Source: Apostichopus japonicus | Taxonomy: Eukaryota > Echinodermata > Holothuroidea > Aspidochirotida > Stichopodidae | DNA: 64,000 nucleotides | Assembly: GCF_037975245.1 (NCBI RefSeq) | Contig: NC_092576.1 | Location: forward strand, 42,381,111 to 42,445,110 | Direction: 5' to 3' | Shown here: positions 1 through 9,420 of the stretch, piece by piece | Layout of the letters: each line of letters begins with the position of its first letter | Position numbering within the stretch: the first letter of the stretch is position 1 | Program-made: the position numbers and the translations under genes | The notes under the pieces: generated by a model | The model's input: only the letters and a program-made list of their open reading frames with translations | The model's database searches: none | Told to the model about the DNA's origin: nothing

Positions 1-488
1 GACGAAATTATTACTGAAAAGGAATTTTTTTAAAGAAAATTGCAACCAATTGTGAAAATGAAATATTTCGCCAACACAATGAGCAACGTCCATTTCGTTT
101 TGTGTGTTTGGTCACTTTAAATGTGTTTTTTTGTTGCACTTTGAATTTCCCATTTTCCGGGAAAACGAACACAAAAAAACATGATTTTGCGTATTGTGAA
201 GTTTGTGTGAGATTCACAATAAAAACACCTAAGATTGAATTCAATAGCGAATTATTTTGTTTTCCTATAACTTTGATTAGATAAGTAAATTGAAATGTTG
301 ACCAAAAACCTTTTTAAAATGTGAGATTAGTCGATTATACTACTATATTGTTCATTTTGATTTGGCTATAACATTAACAGTGAAATAGTGAATTTATTTC
401 AAACATTTGTCTGCTTAATTTGTTAAGAAATGGAATGACACCTCAAAGAATGTGAGTGTGCGCAATCTTTCTTTCTCGCCTAAGATAC
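1..488. other. AT-rich DNA, nothing recognised
   Basis: Open frames here are short on both strands and show no family signature. If MSMB-like gene A (exon at 1629-1701, minus strand) continues leftward, this stretch is part of its first intron. No exon 2 with the expected CxxCxC...CC pattern was found between 1 and 1628. Confidence 0.5.
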
Positions 489-955
489 ATGGCTTGATTA
501 GTTTATACTGTGAATAAGAGACAATCTTTAATCAGTATAAACTGAAGTGTGTTATTAACCCCGTAACACATGTTAGACCTGTCAGCAGATGCTACTGTGC
601 ACCCAATGTTCATGGCTTGATCAGTTTTTACTGTGAATAAGAGACAACCGTTTATCATTATAAACTGAAGTGTGTTATAACACCTTAACACATGTTAGAC
701 CTGTCAGCAGATGCTACTGTGCACCCAATGTTCATGGCTTGATGTACTGTGAATGAAAGACAACCGTTAATCAATATCAGCTGAAGTATGTTATAACACC
801 GTAACACATGTTAGACAAGTCAGCAGATGCTACTGTGCACCCAATGTACATGGCTTGATGTACTGTGAATATGAGACAACCGTTAATCAGTGTATACTGT
901 ACTGTGTTATAACACCGTAACACATGTTAGACCTGTCAGCAGATGCTACTGTGGG
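489..955. repeat. Tandem repeat, about 116-123 bp x 4
   Basis: The phrase ATGGCTTGAT recurs at 489, 612, 734 and 850. Each copy is followed by a GTGAATAAGAGACAA-like block, an ATCAGTATAAACTG-like block and a CAGCAGATGCTACTGTG block. Spacing is 123, 122 and 116 bp, so this is a four-unit array with small indels. It lies downstream (minus sense) of MSMB-like exon A, probably inside its first intron. Confidence 0.85.
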
Positions 956-1628
956 AAAATTACTAGCAGACGAATTCATTATACAAATGCTGTTTCAAAA
1001 TAGCGACTAGTTAGGAGTCTATACAACTGTCCCTATGTTTGACTAGTAAAGTATACCTAGTATAAGAAAGGTTCAAATAGCAGATTTTAATCGTTTTTTT
1101 TCAGTAAAGTTTCATTCACTTTCTGTTAATATGTGGACGAAATTATTGACGAAGACCATTAAGAGCAGTCTGGTTAGTCCAGTCGATCATTATGCATAGG
1201 ATTGTGTTTAGTATTTTCTGTTTTGTAAGTCCTCAGTAGCAACTGTTCATAAATGTAACACATGTTAAGAAATTATATCACATTTCAGTTTTAACTGTTT
1301 AACGGGTACTCACCTTTAACGGCTTTAACTGATATAGGTCATGAGGATCGGCTGTTTTTTTTTTTTGGGGGGGGGTGTGGTTAGGAAGGGGGCTACATTT
1401 GTTATATGATACATTAAAGAGGCTGAAGTTTTATTTGAAGTTGGAATTATACCATTATAACTAGCTTAGTCCACACAAATACCAATAGAGGAACTAATTT
1501 TAAATCCAAATTTTCTTAAATAAGGAAAATATAATATATCCTATATCAGAAAAAAGGAAATAGTATATATAAAAAATATAACTGAATGTCGTTTAATTAA
1601 CAAAGTTACACAAATAATTGTAACTTAC

Positions 1629-1701
1629 ATTGTTGGTAGCAGGCTCCGTAAGTCTCATAACTTAACAATAAACAGACCGCGAGAAATAGATACACCTTCA
1701 T
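1629..1701 (-). CDS. Beta-microseminoprotein-like gene A, exon 1 only (signal peptide)
   Basis: Read on the minus strand, the ATG at 1701-1699 opens 24 codons that end at a consensus donor GTAAGT (1628-1623), leaving phase 1. The peptide is a short secretory signal (MKVYLFLAVCLLLSY) followed by ETYGACYQQ, with cleavage likely after TYG so the mature chain starts Ala-Cys. It matches exon 1 of complete gene B (17779-17851) codon for codon in length, phase and donor. In gene B the equivalent residues are ACFKQ, where the first of ten conserved cysteines sits. The remaining exons must lie left of the window. The exon is too short to identify alone, so the family call rests on gene B. Confidence that this is a real paralogous exon is fairly high; whether the gene is intact cannot be judged. 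Confidence 0.75.
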
Positions 1702-1808
1702 CTTCAAATTAACAGCTTCTGGAGAAGACCGGTTGTAAAATGTCGAATTTGCTGATGAAAATGGAACAAAACAATGATCTTAGTCACATGTAACCTCCAA
1801 ATATATAT

Positions 1809-1823
1809 ATATTTATATAAATA
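1809..1823 (-). promoter_or_regulatory. TATA-like element upstream of MSMB-like gene A
   Basis: On the minus strand a TTATATAAAT block lies about 110 bp upstream of the ATG of exon A. Gene B has a TATATATA block at a similar distance. Shared placement in two paralogues supports a TATA role, but the local DNA is AT-rich, so chance is possible. Confidence 0.35.
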
Positions 1824-3909
1824 TTAAAAAAATTAATAATTATGATGATAATTTTTTTTTATTATTTTTTTTTATGCATATATTTACATATAAATAATCG
1901 TGCATGAAGTCATTACCATATATGGCGTCAAATGTACTTAAACGACACGCCCCTTTGTTACTACGTGTCTCATTACTCTTTTCAATCATGCATGGAGGCT
2001 GTTTTCGATCGTTGAAAGTTGACAACTGGTACATGCTCCTATATCAACCCTTGTGATAATAAACTATGATGGTCTTTACAGGCTTCCGTACTTTTATTTT
2101 TTTTTCGACGCAGCAAATTACTTGTGTATCGTTATAAACCACACCCCTATAAATATCGTCCCTCTCGTTTTCCTATATGAATCGGATGTAACGTACCATA
2201 TGGTTCTTCAATTATAGAGTAATTGATATATTATGATCTGAGACATGTTTATAGTACACAGACTGCAAAATATAGTAAGTTCTGGGACTCATGAGTTGCG
2301 AGGGGGGTGGGGGAGTGGGAGGGAGGCGGCAAACTGTAATGAATGTCTTCATAAATATGATTAGATATATTTATACCAGGCTCTTAAAAACATACTGCAG
2401 CTAACGCGGTTCTTCATCTTTATTCTACCTGTAGGAACCTGCTCCTTACCGCCCCATGCACTTCCAGCCAGTACAGTGTACGCCCAATTACAATTATCCT
2501 CCTATACGCCTCTGCGTTATGTGAATTTGGATTTCTCTTAACAGGAGCATAAAGGGTACTGAAGGGAAAATGGGGTGGAGTGGTTGGGAGGCATATATCC
2601 AGTCTATTGTCACCCATGTAACCATGGATGTGCACATTTGTAAATAAAGAATAATTACATTATTGTCGTGAAGTTTTAATTCCTCTGTGTATCCAGGGGT
2701 CTCCGAAGCCAAGGCGGAGTCTGGAAACACTATAAATTTTAATTTTCTATAACTTAATCATGTTACTAAGATTACAATTTTGATTGACCCCACAACTTCC
2801 CTGTCCCCTAATATACCCACCCCCCCTTTTTACTCAAGCCTTTTGACCTCTGTGATCTCCCTCTTAAAACAAAATAACAGATTCTAAGTGTGACGTTGCC
2901 ATGGAAACTGTGACAAGTTGGACCGATTCATCCGTGATTTCTGAAATGAAAAATATGTGGCATATTTAGATCAATTTTAATTACCAGAGGTCATCATGAA
3001 GCAAATTACTAATAGATCCGTTTTATCTTGTCCGAAACTGGTATTAAACTTCAAGCGAAAAGTGATTAATTCCATGACACTTGGGAAATATAATATAATA
3101 TCATATAATATCATATATTCAACGGGCATCAAGTCGGCAGAACCGAACCAAAAGAGACAGAATCATGGCGAATAGGAACATCTGTAGTTCTCAAATCAAT
3201 CATTTTGCTACAATTTTTTTGTTTTTGAAAAACCATAAACATTCTCCTTGGTTACCAGAAAACCAACTAAGCGAGCACTATATCAAATAGCGCGATATGA
3301 ACAGAAATTATATAGAAAAATATTCAGCAGAAATAGAAGTATAAAGTTTGAGCCAAGTTTGTTATTTGTTTTTTTATTATCCAACTACCAAAGATTCATA
3401 ATATCAATTTCCGTGAATATAGAATCCAGAGCAAATGCCTGTTTCTTGCTATGTTGGAATTATTGGCGATTGAAAAAAGAGCTGAATAATTTAGAATGTT
3501 GCACACACTATCGTAGTCCAGGTGTCATGTAACAATCGAGGTGACGTGTCACAATCGCGATGTCGTGTCACAATCTATTATTCCAAGTTTTGATGAAAGG
3601 TAATGATGAAAGGTCTTGCGGCATTTCTGTGGTGTTATTTCATAACCATATTTAACTTTCACCAGTTCAACCATAACGTGTCCGTTTAGATTAACTTCAT
3701 GAACAGCGATATGACATTCAAACATCTGTTCTCCAGAAAAATGTAAAAAACTGTTATGAATAAGAAATATGTTACTTTGGGTCATAAGAAGACTTTCGAG
3801 ACTGTACCGAGGTTTCGTCTGTGGAACTAGTCTAACTGTCTGCATGTTAGACTAAGTAGTTCAGTCACTTTAATTGATGACTCTCGTGTGTTTAAAGGTT
3901 ACAGTTCCC

Positions 3910-3912
<3 letters not shown>
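1824..3912. other. Intergenic DNA, no gene recognised
   Basis: Only short open frames occur, on both strands and without family signatures. The longest, 98 codons on the minus strand at 3549-3845, has no recognisable motif or splice context. A G-rich patch is present near 2300-2335. Confidence 0.5.

Positions 3913-3980
<68 letters not shown>
3913..3980. repeat. (TA)n microsatellite at one edge of the Penelope-like element
   Basis: Uninterrupted TA dinucleotides end exactly where the 56-bp direct repeat of the retroelement begins (3980). A matching array abuts the other end at 7177, so the element looks inserted in, or capped by, TA repeats. Confidence 0.95.
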
Positions 3981-3982
<2 letters not shown>

Positions 3983-4035
3983 GTGGATTCCACGAGCTTT
4001 TTGGCTTAAAATTGGAATCCAAGTCGTTGGTTTGT
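3980..4035 (-). repeat. 56-bp terminal direct repeat, copy 1
   Basis: This is identical base for base to 7122-7177. On the minus strand it encodes the conserved KPKSSWNPP segment that precedes the reverse transcriptase core. Its outer edge touches a (TA)n array. Confidence 0.95.
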
Positions 4036-4196
4036 TGCGTGGTGTTATTGCCATTTTCGTCGGCAAAAAATTCACGGAGTCGTAAGCGTCGATAGAACAG
4101 ATTTAGGTCAAGAGAAAGTTTCTGAGCGTTTACTTGCCGTGGTTTAGGGCAAAAATTTAGACCTTTGGAGAGTAGGTTTGTTTCTCCTGCCGAGAG
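3980..4196 (-). pseudogene. Penelope-like ORF, region between N-terminus and RT (frameshifted, truncated)
   Basis: On the minus strand, in a different frame from the 4762-4157 ORF, an open stretch reads NLLSKGLNFCPKPRQ, then LNLFYRRLRLREFF, then the KPKSSWNPP segment, and stops at the TA array. LLSKGLNFCP and RRLRLREFF are conserved landmarks just N-terminal of the RT in Penelope-like proteins. Continuity with the upstream N-terminal ORF requires one frame change within the overlapping region. The same 56-bp end recurs at 7122-7177, where the protein continues toward the RT. Confidence 0.7.
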
Positions 4197-4762
4197 TTGG
4201 AAATCAATGGTAACAACTGCACTTTTGGTGGTGTTGCATGCGGTCTGTATCTCTTTCCGACGGAATCTGCGAGACCTGGTTCTTTTGAGGTTTCAAGTTG
4301 GGTTTCACCAGAAGACTTAACTCTTTGCGTGACATTATCCCTCTTCAATTTGTGACATTGTCTTGAAGCTAGGGTATGTGAGAGGTTCAAGCAAATTTTG
4401 GAGATGGAGTCAAGCTTTCTTTCGAACTCGTTCTTGGGGAGTTCTTTTTGCAGTTTTCTGGTTTTGGAATCAATTTGCTGGCTAAGTTCGTGAATTGTTT
4501 TGCGACAAATACTTATTTGTACAGCAATTAATTCAAGCGAAGCATTCTTAAGGATTCCTTTCCAATTGGCAAAGCTTTCGCTATCAGAAAGTGGTAAACC
4601 AGCACGGACCTTGATTTTAAGTCCTTTTGGTACCGTTTTGTTTTTACGGTATAGTCTGTAGTTGGAAAGATGATGCCGATACCTAACCCGTTTTTCGGAA
4701 AGGCGTCGAAGCGTTTTCAAAGTTTCAAAGGTGCTCTCCATTTTGAAGCATAGTTGGATCAA
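4157..4762 (-). CDS. Penelope-like element N-terminal ORF
   Basis: This 201-codon frame holds a basic N-terminal region: LKTLRRLSEKRVRYRHHL, then VPKGLKIKV, then a predicted helical, Lys/Glu-rich stretch. It matches the poorly conserved N-terminal part that precedes the RT in many Penelope-like proteins. The second methionine (MESTFETLK, near 4741) is as plausible a start as the first. The frame ends at 4157, while the conserved LSKGLNFCP block overlaps its last codons in another frame, so a single frameshift separates them. It lies downstream of the RT ORF on the minus strand, in permuted order. The function of this N-terminal domain is not established, and it could belong to a second, truncated tandem copy. 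Confidence 0.65.
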   Translation of the reverse strand: MIQLCFKMESTFETLKTLRRLSEKRVRYRHHLSNYRLYRKNKTVPKGLKIKVRAGLPLSDSESFANWKGILKNASLELIAVQISICRKTIHELSQQIDSKTRKLQKELPKNEFERKLDSISKICLNLSHTLASRQCHKLKRDNVTQRVKSSGETQLETSKEPGLADSVGKRYRPHATPPKVQLLPLISNSRQEKQTYSPKV

Positions 4763-4910
4763 TTAGATACCAACAGTGAAAGATATAGATAGGAATAACG
4801 GAAAAACTGTTAAACAACTATGCTGCATTTAGAGAAAGGCTGGATCTCGAGTGAGATACAATAATTGAATTAGGTAAGTGATTGGAAGTAAAACAGCCAA
4901 TGTTTGGTTT

Positions 4911-4950
4911 TTGCAGAGCTTTCGAGCAAAACTAGCTCTTCTTCAGTGCA
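4911..4950 (-). ncRNA. Hammerhead-ribozyme-like core in the Penelope-like UTR
   Basis: On the minus strand CTGAAGA (4946-4940) fits the hammerhead CUGANGA box. It is followed by a stem GAGC...GCTC with a short loop, then GAAA (4923-4920). Hammerhead motifs are known in the terminal repeats and UTRs of Penelope-like elements, and this one lies in the interval between the 3' end and the next 5' end. I could not draw a convincing stem I or the U-H cleavage site, and an extra A precedes stem II, so it may be a decayed copy. Confidence 0.35.
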
Positions 4951-5103
4951 TGATCACCGAAAGTGACAAGGAGTAGCAGGAATTGAAACTGTTTTATAGA
5001 GGAGATGTCGGCATGGTAGTAAGGGCAAAGCGACTTACTGATTTCTGCTGAATTGAGCAGAAGTTTTAGAAATTCGGATTATTTCAATCCGCGTCGGATT
5101 ATT

Positions 5104-7095
5104 TTAATCCGATTCCGTCGTAATTGTAAAGGAATTGTTTTGGTTTATCTGGGACGGCAAATCGTTTCTGATGTTTAAACCGAATGGTGCCGTGGTCTTT
5201 AGGTTTAGTTCCCAGAAATTTTCTTTCGCTTTCCTAGATTTATCTGTCCAAGAATCGTTCTGGTCAATGGCAATAACACGCAAATTCTCAATTGAATGAT
5301 TTTGGAGATTGAAGTAATTTGCAACAGGTTGGTAGATCTTTTTTGTTTTGATCGCCGATCTATGTTGTGTCATTCTCATTCTAAGAGTGTTTTTTGACTC
5401 TCCAATGTATTGTAAGTTACAAATATTGCAGTAGATGAGGTAAATGACATTTTTGGATAGGCAGTTAATTTTGTGCCGAATTTGGAACGTGCGTTTGGTT
5501 TGGTTGCTCTGAAAGGCCCCGGTCGAATCGACAAGTAAGCACGTTTTGCAATTTTGTGTACAGGGCGATGATCCTGTAGTTTCTGTTTTGCTTTCCCCTA
5601 ATGGGGTGTCATCCCGAAAGGATGCCCGAACTAAGATATCCCGTAGGTTGCTGGGTCTTTTAAAAGCGATGACAGGTAATTCTGGGAATACTGATTTCAG
5701 GCGTTCGGTGCCTTGAAGTAGGTGAAAATTCTTCTGAATGATATCAGCCAGTGGTGGGAGACCAGGGTGGAATTCAGTAACCAATGGTACCCTTTTGGAA
5801 CTGGTTTGACGAGTTTTGTACGTCAATGTTTCGGTACGGGGTTTGCTTTTAGCCTTTTTGATGGCATTTTCAATAGTACCCCGAAAATACTGTCTGTTTA
5901 GGAGGTGTTGTGACAGTTCTTTAGTGCGTGAATCAAAATCGACTTCAGAGGAGCAAATGCGTCGAATGCGCAACGCTTGACTGTACGGAATATTTCTGGT
6001 ACAGTGACGTGGATGGCAACTGCTTGGTAAGAGGTAGTTGTGCTTGTTCGTGGGTTTATTAAACAAGTCTGTTTTGAGTGAACCATTTTGTAGGGTCACG
6101 GTGGTGTCCAGAAAGTGAACGCCAAGTCCAGAAAAATCAGCAGTGAATTTGATAGTGTGATGAAACGAGTTTATGTCATCAATGAAGAGTTTTAGATTTG
6201 CCTCACCATGGGTCCATATCATAAAGATATCGTCAATGTAACGTAACCACGTGTGTGGTTTCAAGTTTTGTCGAGATAAAAATTCTTTCTCGAGGTTTCC
6301 CATAAAGATGTTGGCAAAAGACGGTGCCATTTTGGTACCCATTGCGGTGCCATGAATTTGGAGGTAGTGTTTGTTGCCAAATACCAGATTATTGTTGGTC
6401 AAGATAAGTTGCATTAATTCGGCCAATTCTTTCTTCGTGGGGGTTTTGCCACGTTTCGGTTTGAATGCTTTTGTGCAGGTCGAAATGCCCTCTTCGTTAG
6501 GGATATTTGTGTATAACGAAGACACATCCAAGGTAACTAACAGAGAAGATAAGGGAAGATTTTTTATTTCCCCAATTTTCCGGATGAAATCCGTAGTGTC
6601 CTGCACATAGGACGGTAGGGCCGAAACGAGAGGTTGGATGAGGAGATCCACGTATTTGGAAATTTTTTCAGTCGCTGTGCCATTACCCGAAATTATGGGC
6701 CTCCCGGGATTGCCTTCTTTGTGAATTTTAGGCAGAAAATAAAAGCGACCAGGTTTTGGGTCGTTTTCCAGGAGGTTTTGGCCTAACTTGCGGTCAATGG
6801 AACCGTTAGAGACTATCTTTTGGATGACTCTTTTCACGTTTTGTGTGATTTCTTGAGTAGGATCAGAATCTAGGAGTTTGTAGTGTTGAGGGTTGCCGAG
6901 TAGTCTGTTGGCTTCCTCTCTGTAGAATTGTTTGCCCATAGCGACAATTGCAGAACCCTTGTCGGCTGGCTTGATGACAATGTCATCGCGCTTCCGGAGT
7001 TCATGAATGGCCTGTCTCTCAGTTTTGTTGAGACTGTCGCGGAAGTCTGGGGCGGAGGTGTGTGTTTTAACATCCTCTTCAATAGCCGAAATAAA
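5104..7095 (-). CDS. Penelope-like reverse transcriptase with GIY-YIG endonuclease
   Basis: From the methionine at 6939 the frame runs 611 codons. RT landmarks in order: RFYFLPKIHKEGNPGRPI (about 65-82), motif A LDVSSLYTNIP (137-147), motif B GTAMGTKMAPSFANIF (198-212), motif C RYIDDIF (233-239), and the thumb-like FLDTTVTLQNG...NKPTNKHNYL (276-303). After a basic linker come a Cys cluster CTQNCKTC (460-467) and the GIY-YIG endonuclease (IYLIYCNICNLQYIGESK, 499-516, then R520/R522 and a distal ENFWEL Glu). The frame stays open upstream of the methionine to 7095, adding the conserved RDDIVIKPADKGSAIV block, so the true protein starts farther upstream. A TAA at 7098-7096 interrupts it just after the KPKSSWNPP segment. 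The enzyme copies RNA at a nicked target; YIDD and GIY-YIG residues are present. No introns are needed. The domain assignment is certain; activity is doubtful because of the stop and the permutation. Confidence 0.93.
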   Translation of the reverse strand, partial: FISAIEEDVKTHTSAPDFRDSLNKTERQAIHELRKRDDIVIKPADKGSAIVAMGKQFYREEANRLLGNPQHYKLLDSDPTQEITQNVKRVIQKIVSNGSIDRKLGQNLLENDPKPGRFYFLPKIHKEGNPGRPIISGNGTATEKISKYVDLLIQPLVSALPSYVQDTTDFIRKIGEIKNLPLSSLLVTLDVSSLYTNIPNEEGISTCTKAFKPKRGKTPTKKELAELMQLILTNNNLVFGNKHYLQIHGTAMGTKMAPSFANIFMGNLEKEFLSRQNLKPHTWLRYIDDIFMIWTHGEANLKLFIDDINSFHHTIKFTADFSGLGVHFLDTTVTLQNGSLKTDLFNKPTNKHNYLLPSSCHPRHCTRNIPYSQALRIRRICSSEVDFDSRTKELSQHLLNRQYFRGTIENAIKKAKSKPRTETLTYKTRQTSSKRVPLVTEFHPGLPPLADIIQKNFHLLQGTERLKSVFPELPVIAFKRPSNLRDILVRASFRDDTPLGESKTETTGSSPCTQNCKTCLLVDSTGAFQSNQTKRTFQIRHKINCLSKNVIYLIYCNICNLQYIGESKNTLRMRMTQHRSAIKTKKIYQPVANYFNLQNHSIENLRVIAIDQNDSWTDKSRKAKENFWELNLKTTAPFGLNIRNDLPSQINQNNSFTITTESD

Positions 7096-7121
7096 TTATT
7101 CAAGAGGCGCACAATGGGCCT

Positions 7122-7174
7122 TGGGTGGATTCCACGAGCTTTTTGGCTTAAAATTGGAATCCAAGTCGTTGGTT

Positions 7175-7177
<3 letters not shown>
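7122..7177 (-). repeat. 56-bp terminal direct repeat, copy 2
   Basis: This is identical to 3980-4035. On the minus strand it leads directly into the RT-containing part of the polyprotein. Its outer edge merges into the (TA)n array at 7177-7234. Confidence 0.95.

Positions 7178-7234
<57 letters not shown>
7177..7234. repeat. (TA)n microsatellite at the other edge of the Penelope-like element
   Basis: Pure TA dinucleotides abut the second copy of the 56-bp repeat, mirroring the array at 3913-3980. Confidence 0.95.
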
Positions 7235-7237
<3 letters not shown>

Positions 7238-7559
7238 AAGAACTATAACGTGGAATGATTGCAAGTATGTCTTCTAACAGTCTGCAGCATTCACTTTAAG
7301 TATTTGCCAATACAATCCCTTCAAAACCCTTCAATTTCCAAATGAGAGTACCTTGTTGCGTTTGCAACTCAATATGTCATATTTTCCCAACATGCAAAAA
7401 AAGGCTTATACTCAAAAATAAAATAAAAATTTAAACTATTTGGAAGTTAAAACCCTGAGAGTTGATCTCCAAATCCTTAACCCTCTCATCGCTCTTTCCT
7501 TTCATCTTACCTCGCCTTTGTTGTGTCTATAATTTTTCTATCCATAACTCATTTGTCTA

Positions 7560-8430
7560 ATTTAACTGTCTGTTCATCTGTGTCTCTGTCAATATTTGTC
7601 TGTATGTGTCTCTGTCTGTCCATCTGTGTCTCTGTCAATATTTGTCTGTCTGTTTCTCTGTCTGTCTGTCCATCTGTGTCTCTGTCCATCTCTGTCTGTC
7701 TGTCCATCAGTGTCTCTGTCAATCTCTGTCTCTCTGTCCATCTCTGTCCATCTCTGTCTGTCTGTCTGTCTGTATCTCTGTCAATCTCTGTCTGTCTGTC
7801 CATCAGTGTCTCTGTCCATCTCTGTGTCTCTGTCAATCTGTATCTGTCTGTCCATCTGTATCTCTGCCAATCCCTTTCTCTTTGTTCATCTTTGTCTCTG
7901 TCCATCTGTGTCTGTCTGTCCATCAGTGTCTCTGTCAATCTCTGTCTGTCTGTTCATCTGTGTCTCTGTCAATCTATATCTCTCTGTCCATCTGTGTCTC
8001 TGTCCATCTCTGTCTGTCTGTGTCTCTGTCTGTCAGTCCATCATTGTTTGTCTGTCCATCTGTGTCTCTGTCCATCTCTGTCTGTCTGTTCATCTCTGTT
8101 AACCTCTGTCTGTCTGTCTGTCCATATGTGTCTCTTACAATATTTGTCTCTCTGTCCATCTGTGTCTCTGTCCATCTCTGTGTCTCTGTCTGTCTGTCCA
8201 TCTTTGTTTGTCTGTCCATCTCTGTCTCTGTCCATCTCTGTCTCTCTGTCCATCTGTGTCTTTCTCTCCATCTCTGTCTGTCTGTCTGTCCATCTGTCCC
8301 TCTGTCTATCCCTGTCTCTCTGTCCATCTGTATCTCTGTCAATCTCTGTCTCTCTGTCCATCTGTGAATATGTCAATCTCTGTCCATCTGTGTCTCTGTC
8401 TGTCTGTCCATCTGTGTCTCCTATAGTGTT
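7560..8430. repeat. TCTG/TCCATC minisatellite
   Basis: Degenerate blocks of TCTGTC, TGTCCATCTG and TGTCTCTGTCAATC fill nearly 900 bp. Several long overlapping frames on both strands arise only because the repeat lacks stop codons. The plus strand is pyrimidine- and T/G/C-biased with little A. Confidence 0.95.
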
Positions 8431-8455
8431 CTTAGTTTGTTTTCGTTTCAGTTAG

Positions 8456-9180
8456 CGATACGTCAGGCCCTCTAACTTTTACCAATTTAAAATAAAACTT
8501 TCATTTGGCCTTTCAAAAAGTATTAACATCAATTATGCATCCCATATTTCACTCTAACCAGATATGGCTAACCTACTTAACATGTAAGAATTGGGGCTGA
8601 AACTGTTATTACATTTCATTGTCTTTCAGAAAAGAAAAAAAACTGGAGCGATATCTCGGATGTAAAATGAAAAGCAAAATTATATGGAATGCGTTTAGGA
8701 ACATTCGAATAAAGCTAAATGACTTAGGGTCATAAAGGGTCATATTTTTATGCCGGTAATCAGCTGTTTTAAGTCAATAGCGTTTCCTAATTCATTTTCT
8801 GACTCTGCTCTCGTTCTGGCCAATCAAGTATGACACAGAGACTGTACAAACACAGGATAAGAAATACAAAATGCGAACGAGATAATTACGAACTTTTGCT
8901 GTCAAGAAATGACAACGCCACCAATTATTGGTGAACTTTTTTCTCTTTTTTTTCCATTTTCAGATGTTCTGTTTTCGGGGTAAAAGGAGCACTTTTACTT
9001 CCTCGTATCCTCGATATGCGATATAGATATGCAATATCCTCGATATGCGACAACATGACACTGCTTATTTATTACCAGGTATCCTCATCGATAACTGACT
9101 GGTTTGGTTTCACCTTGAAGGTATCCGTTTCTTATCTGGATTGGTTGTATTTCCGTAAAGGGAAGGATAATGATGAGTAG
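8456..9180. other. Intergenic DNA, nothing recognised
   Basis: No family-level open frame, RNA gene or repeat boundary was seen. The sequence is AT-rich and non-repetitive. Confidence 0.5.
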
Positions 9181-9189
9181 TCTGTGATT

Positions 9190-9420
9190 GTTTATTGGGG
9201 TCGCGGGGGGTATGGTGGGGGTAGGGTAGTTAAGAGTGGGGTAGAGTGGGGTAGGGTGGGTAGGTACGGGGTTAAGAGTGGGGTATGTGGGGTAGGGTGT
9301 TTAAGAGTGGGGTCGGGTGGGGTATGAGGGGGGTATGGTCGTTAAGAGTGGGGTCGGGTAGTTGGGTTGAGTGTGGAGAGTGTGTAGAGGGAGTAGAGCG
9401 GGGTGGGGTAGCGGGTAGCG
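9190..9420 (+). repeat. G-rich GGGGTA/GAGTGGGGT array
   Basis: Short G-runs separated by TA, TC or GAGT recur across about 230 bp (GTGGGGTAGAGTGGGGTAGG and variants). The plus strand has many runs of three or more G within short spacing and so could form G-quadruplexes. Confidence 0.85.

Larger units (their letters stand above)
3980..7177 (-). mobile_element. Penelope-like retroelement, circularly permuted
   Basis: On the minus strand the order is: exact 56-bp repeat (7177-7122), C-terminal two-thirds of the polyprotein with reverse transcriptase and GIY-YIG endonuclease (to 5104), about 340 bp of untranslated sequence, the N-terminal part (4762 onward), and the second exact 56-bp repeat (4035-3980). 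The repeats encode the same stretch (TNDLDSNFKPKSSWNPP), so the coding sequence is broken there and its two halves are swapped relative to a linear element. Both outer edges abut (TA)n arrays. Direct repeats and tandem or partly tandem copies are usual for Penelope-like elements, where they are called pseudo-LTRs. A break inside the reading frame suggests either a tandem dimer trimmed on both sides or insertion of a permuted or circular copy. A frameshift and an in-frame stop show that it is not intact. Confidence 0.9.

Noticed and set aside
3549-3845. 98-codon minus-strand frame that looks moderately protein-like
   Set aside because: No recognisable family, no supported splice sites and no partner exon; kept as non-genic.
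7523-8455. Overlapping 110-310-codon frames on both strands
   Set aside because: All are produced by the TCTG minisatellite, with no stop codons by composition and no complexity.
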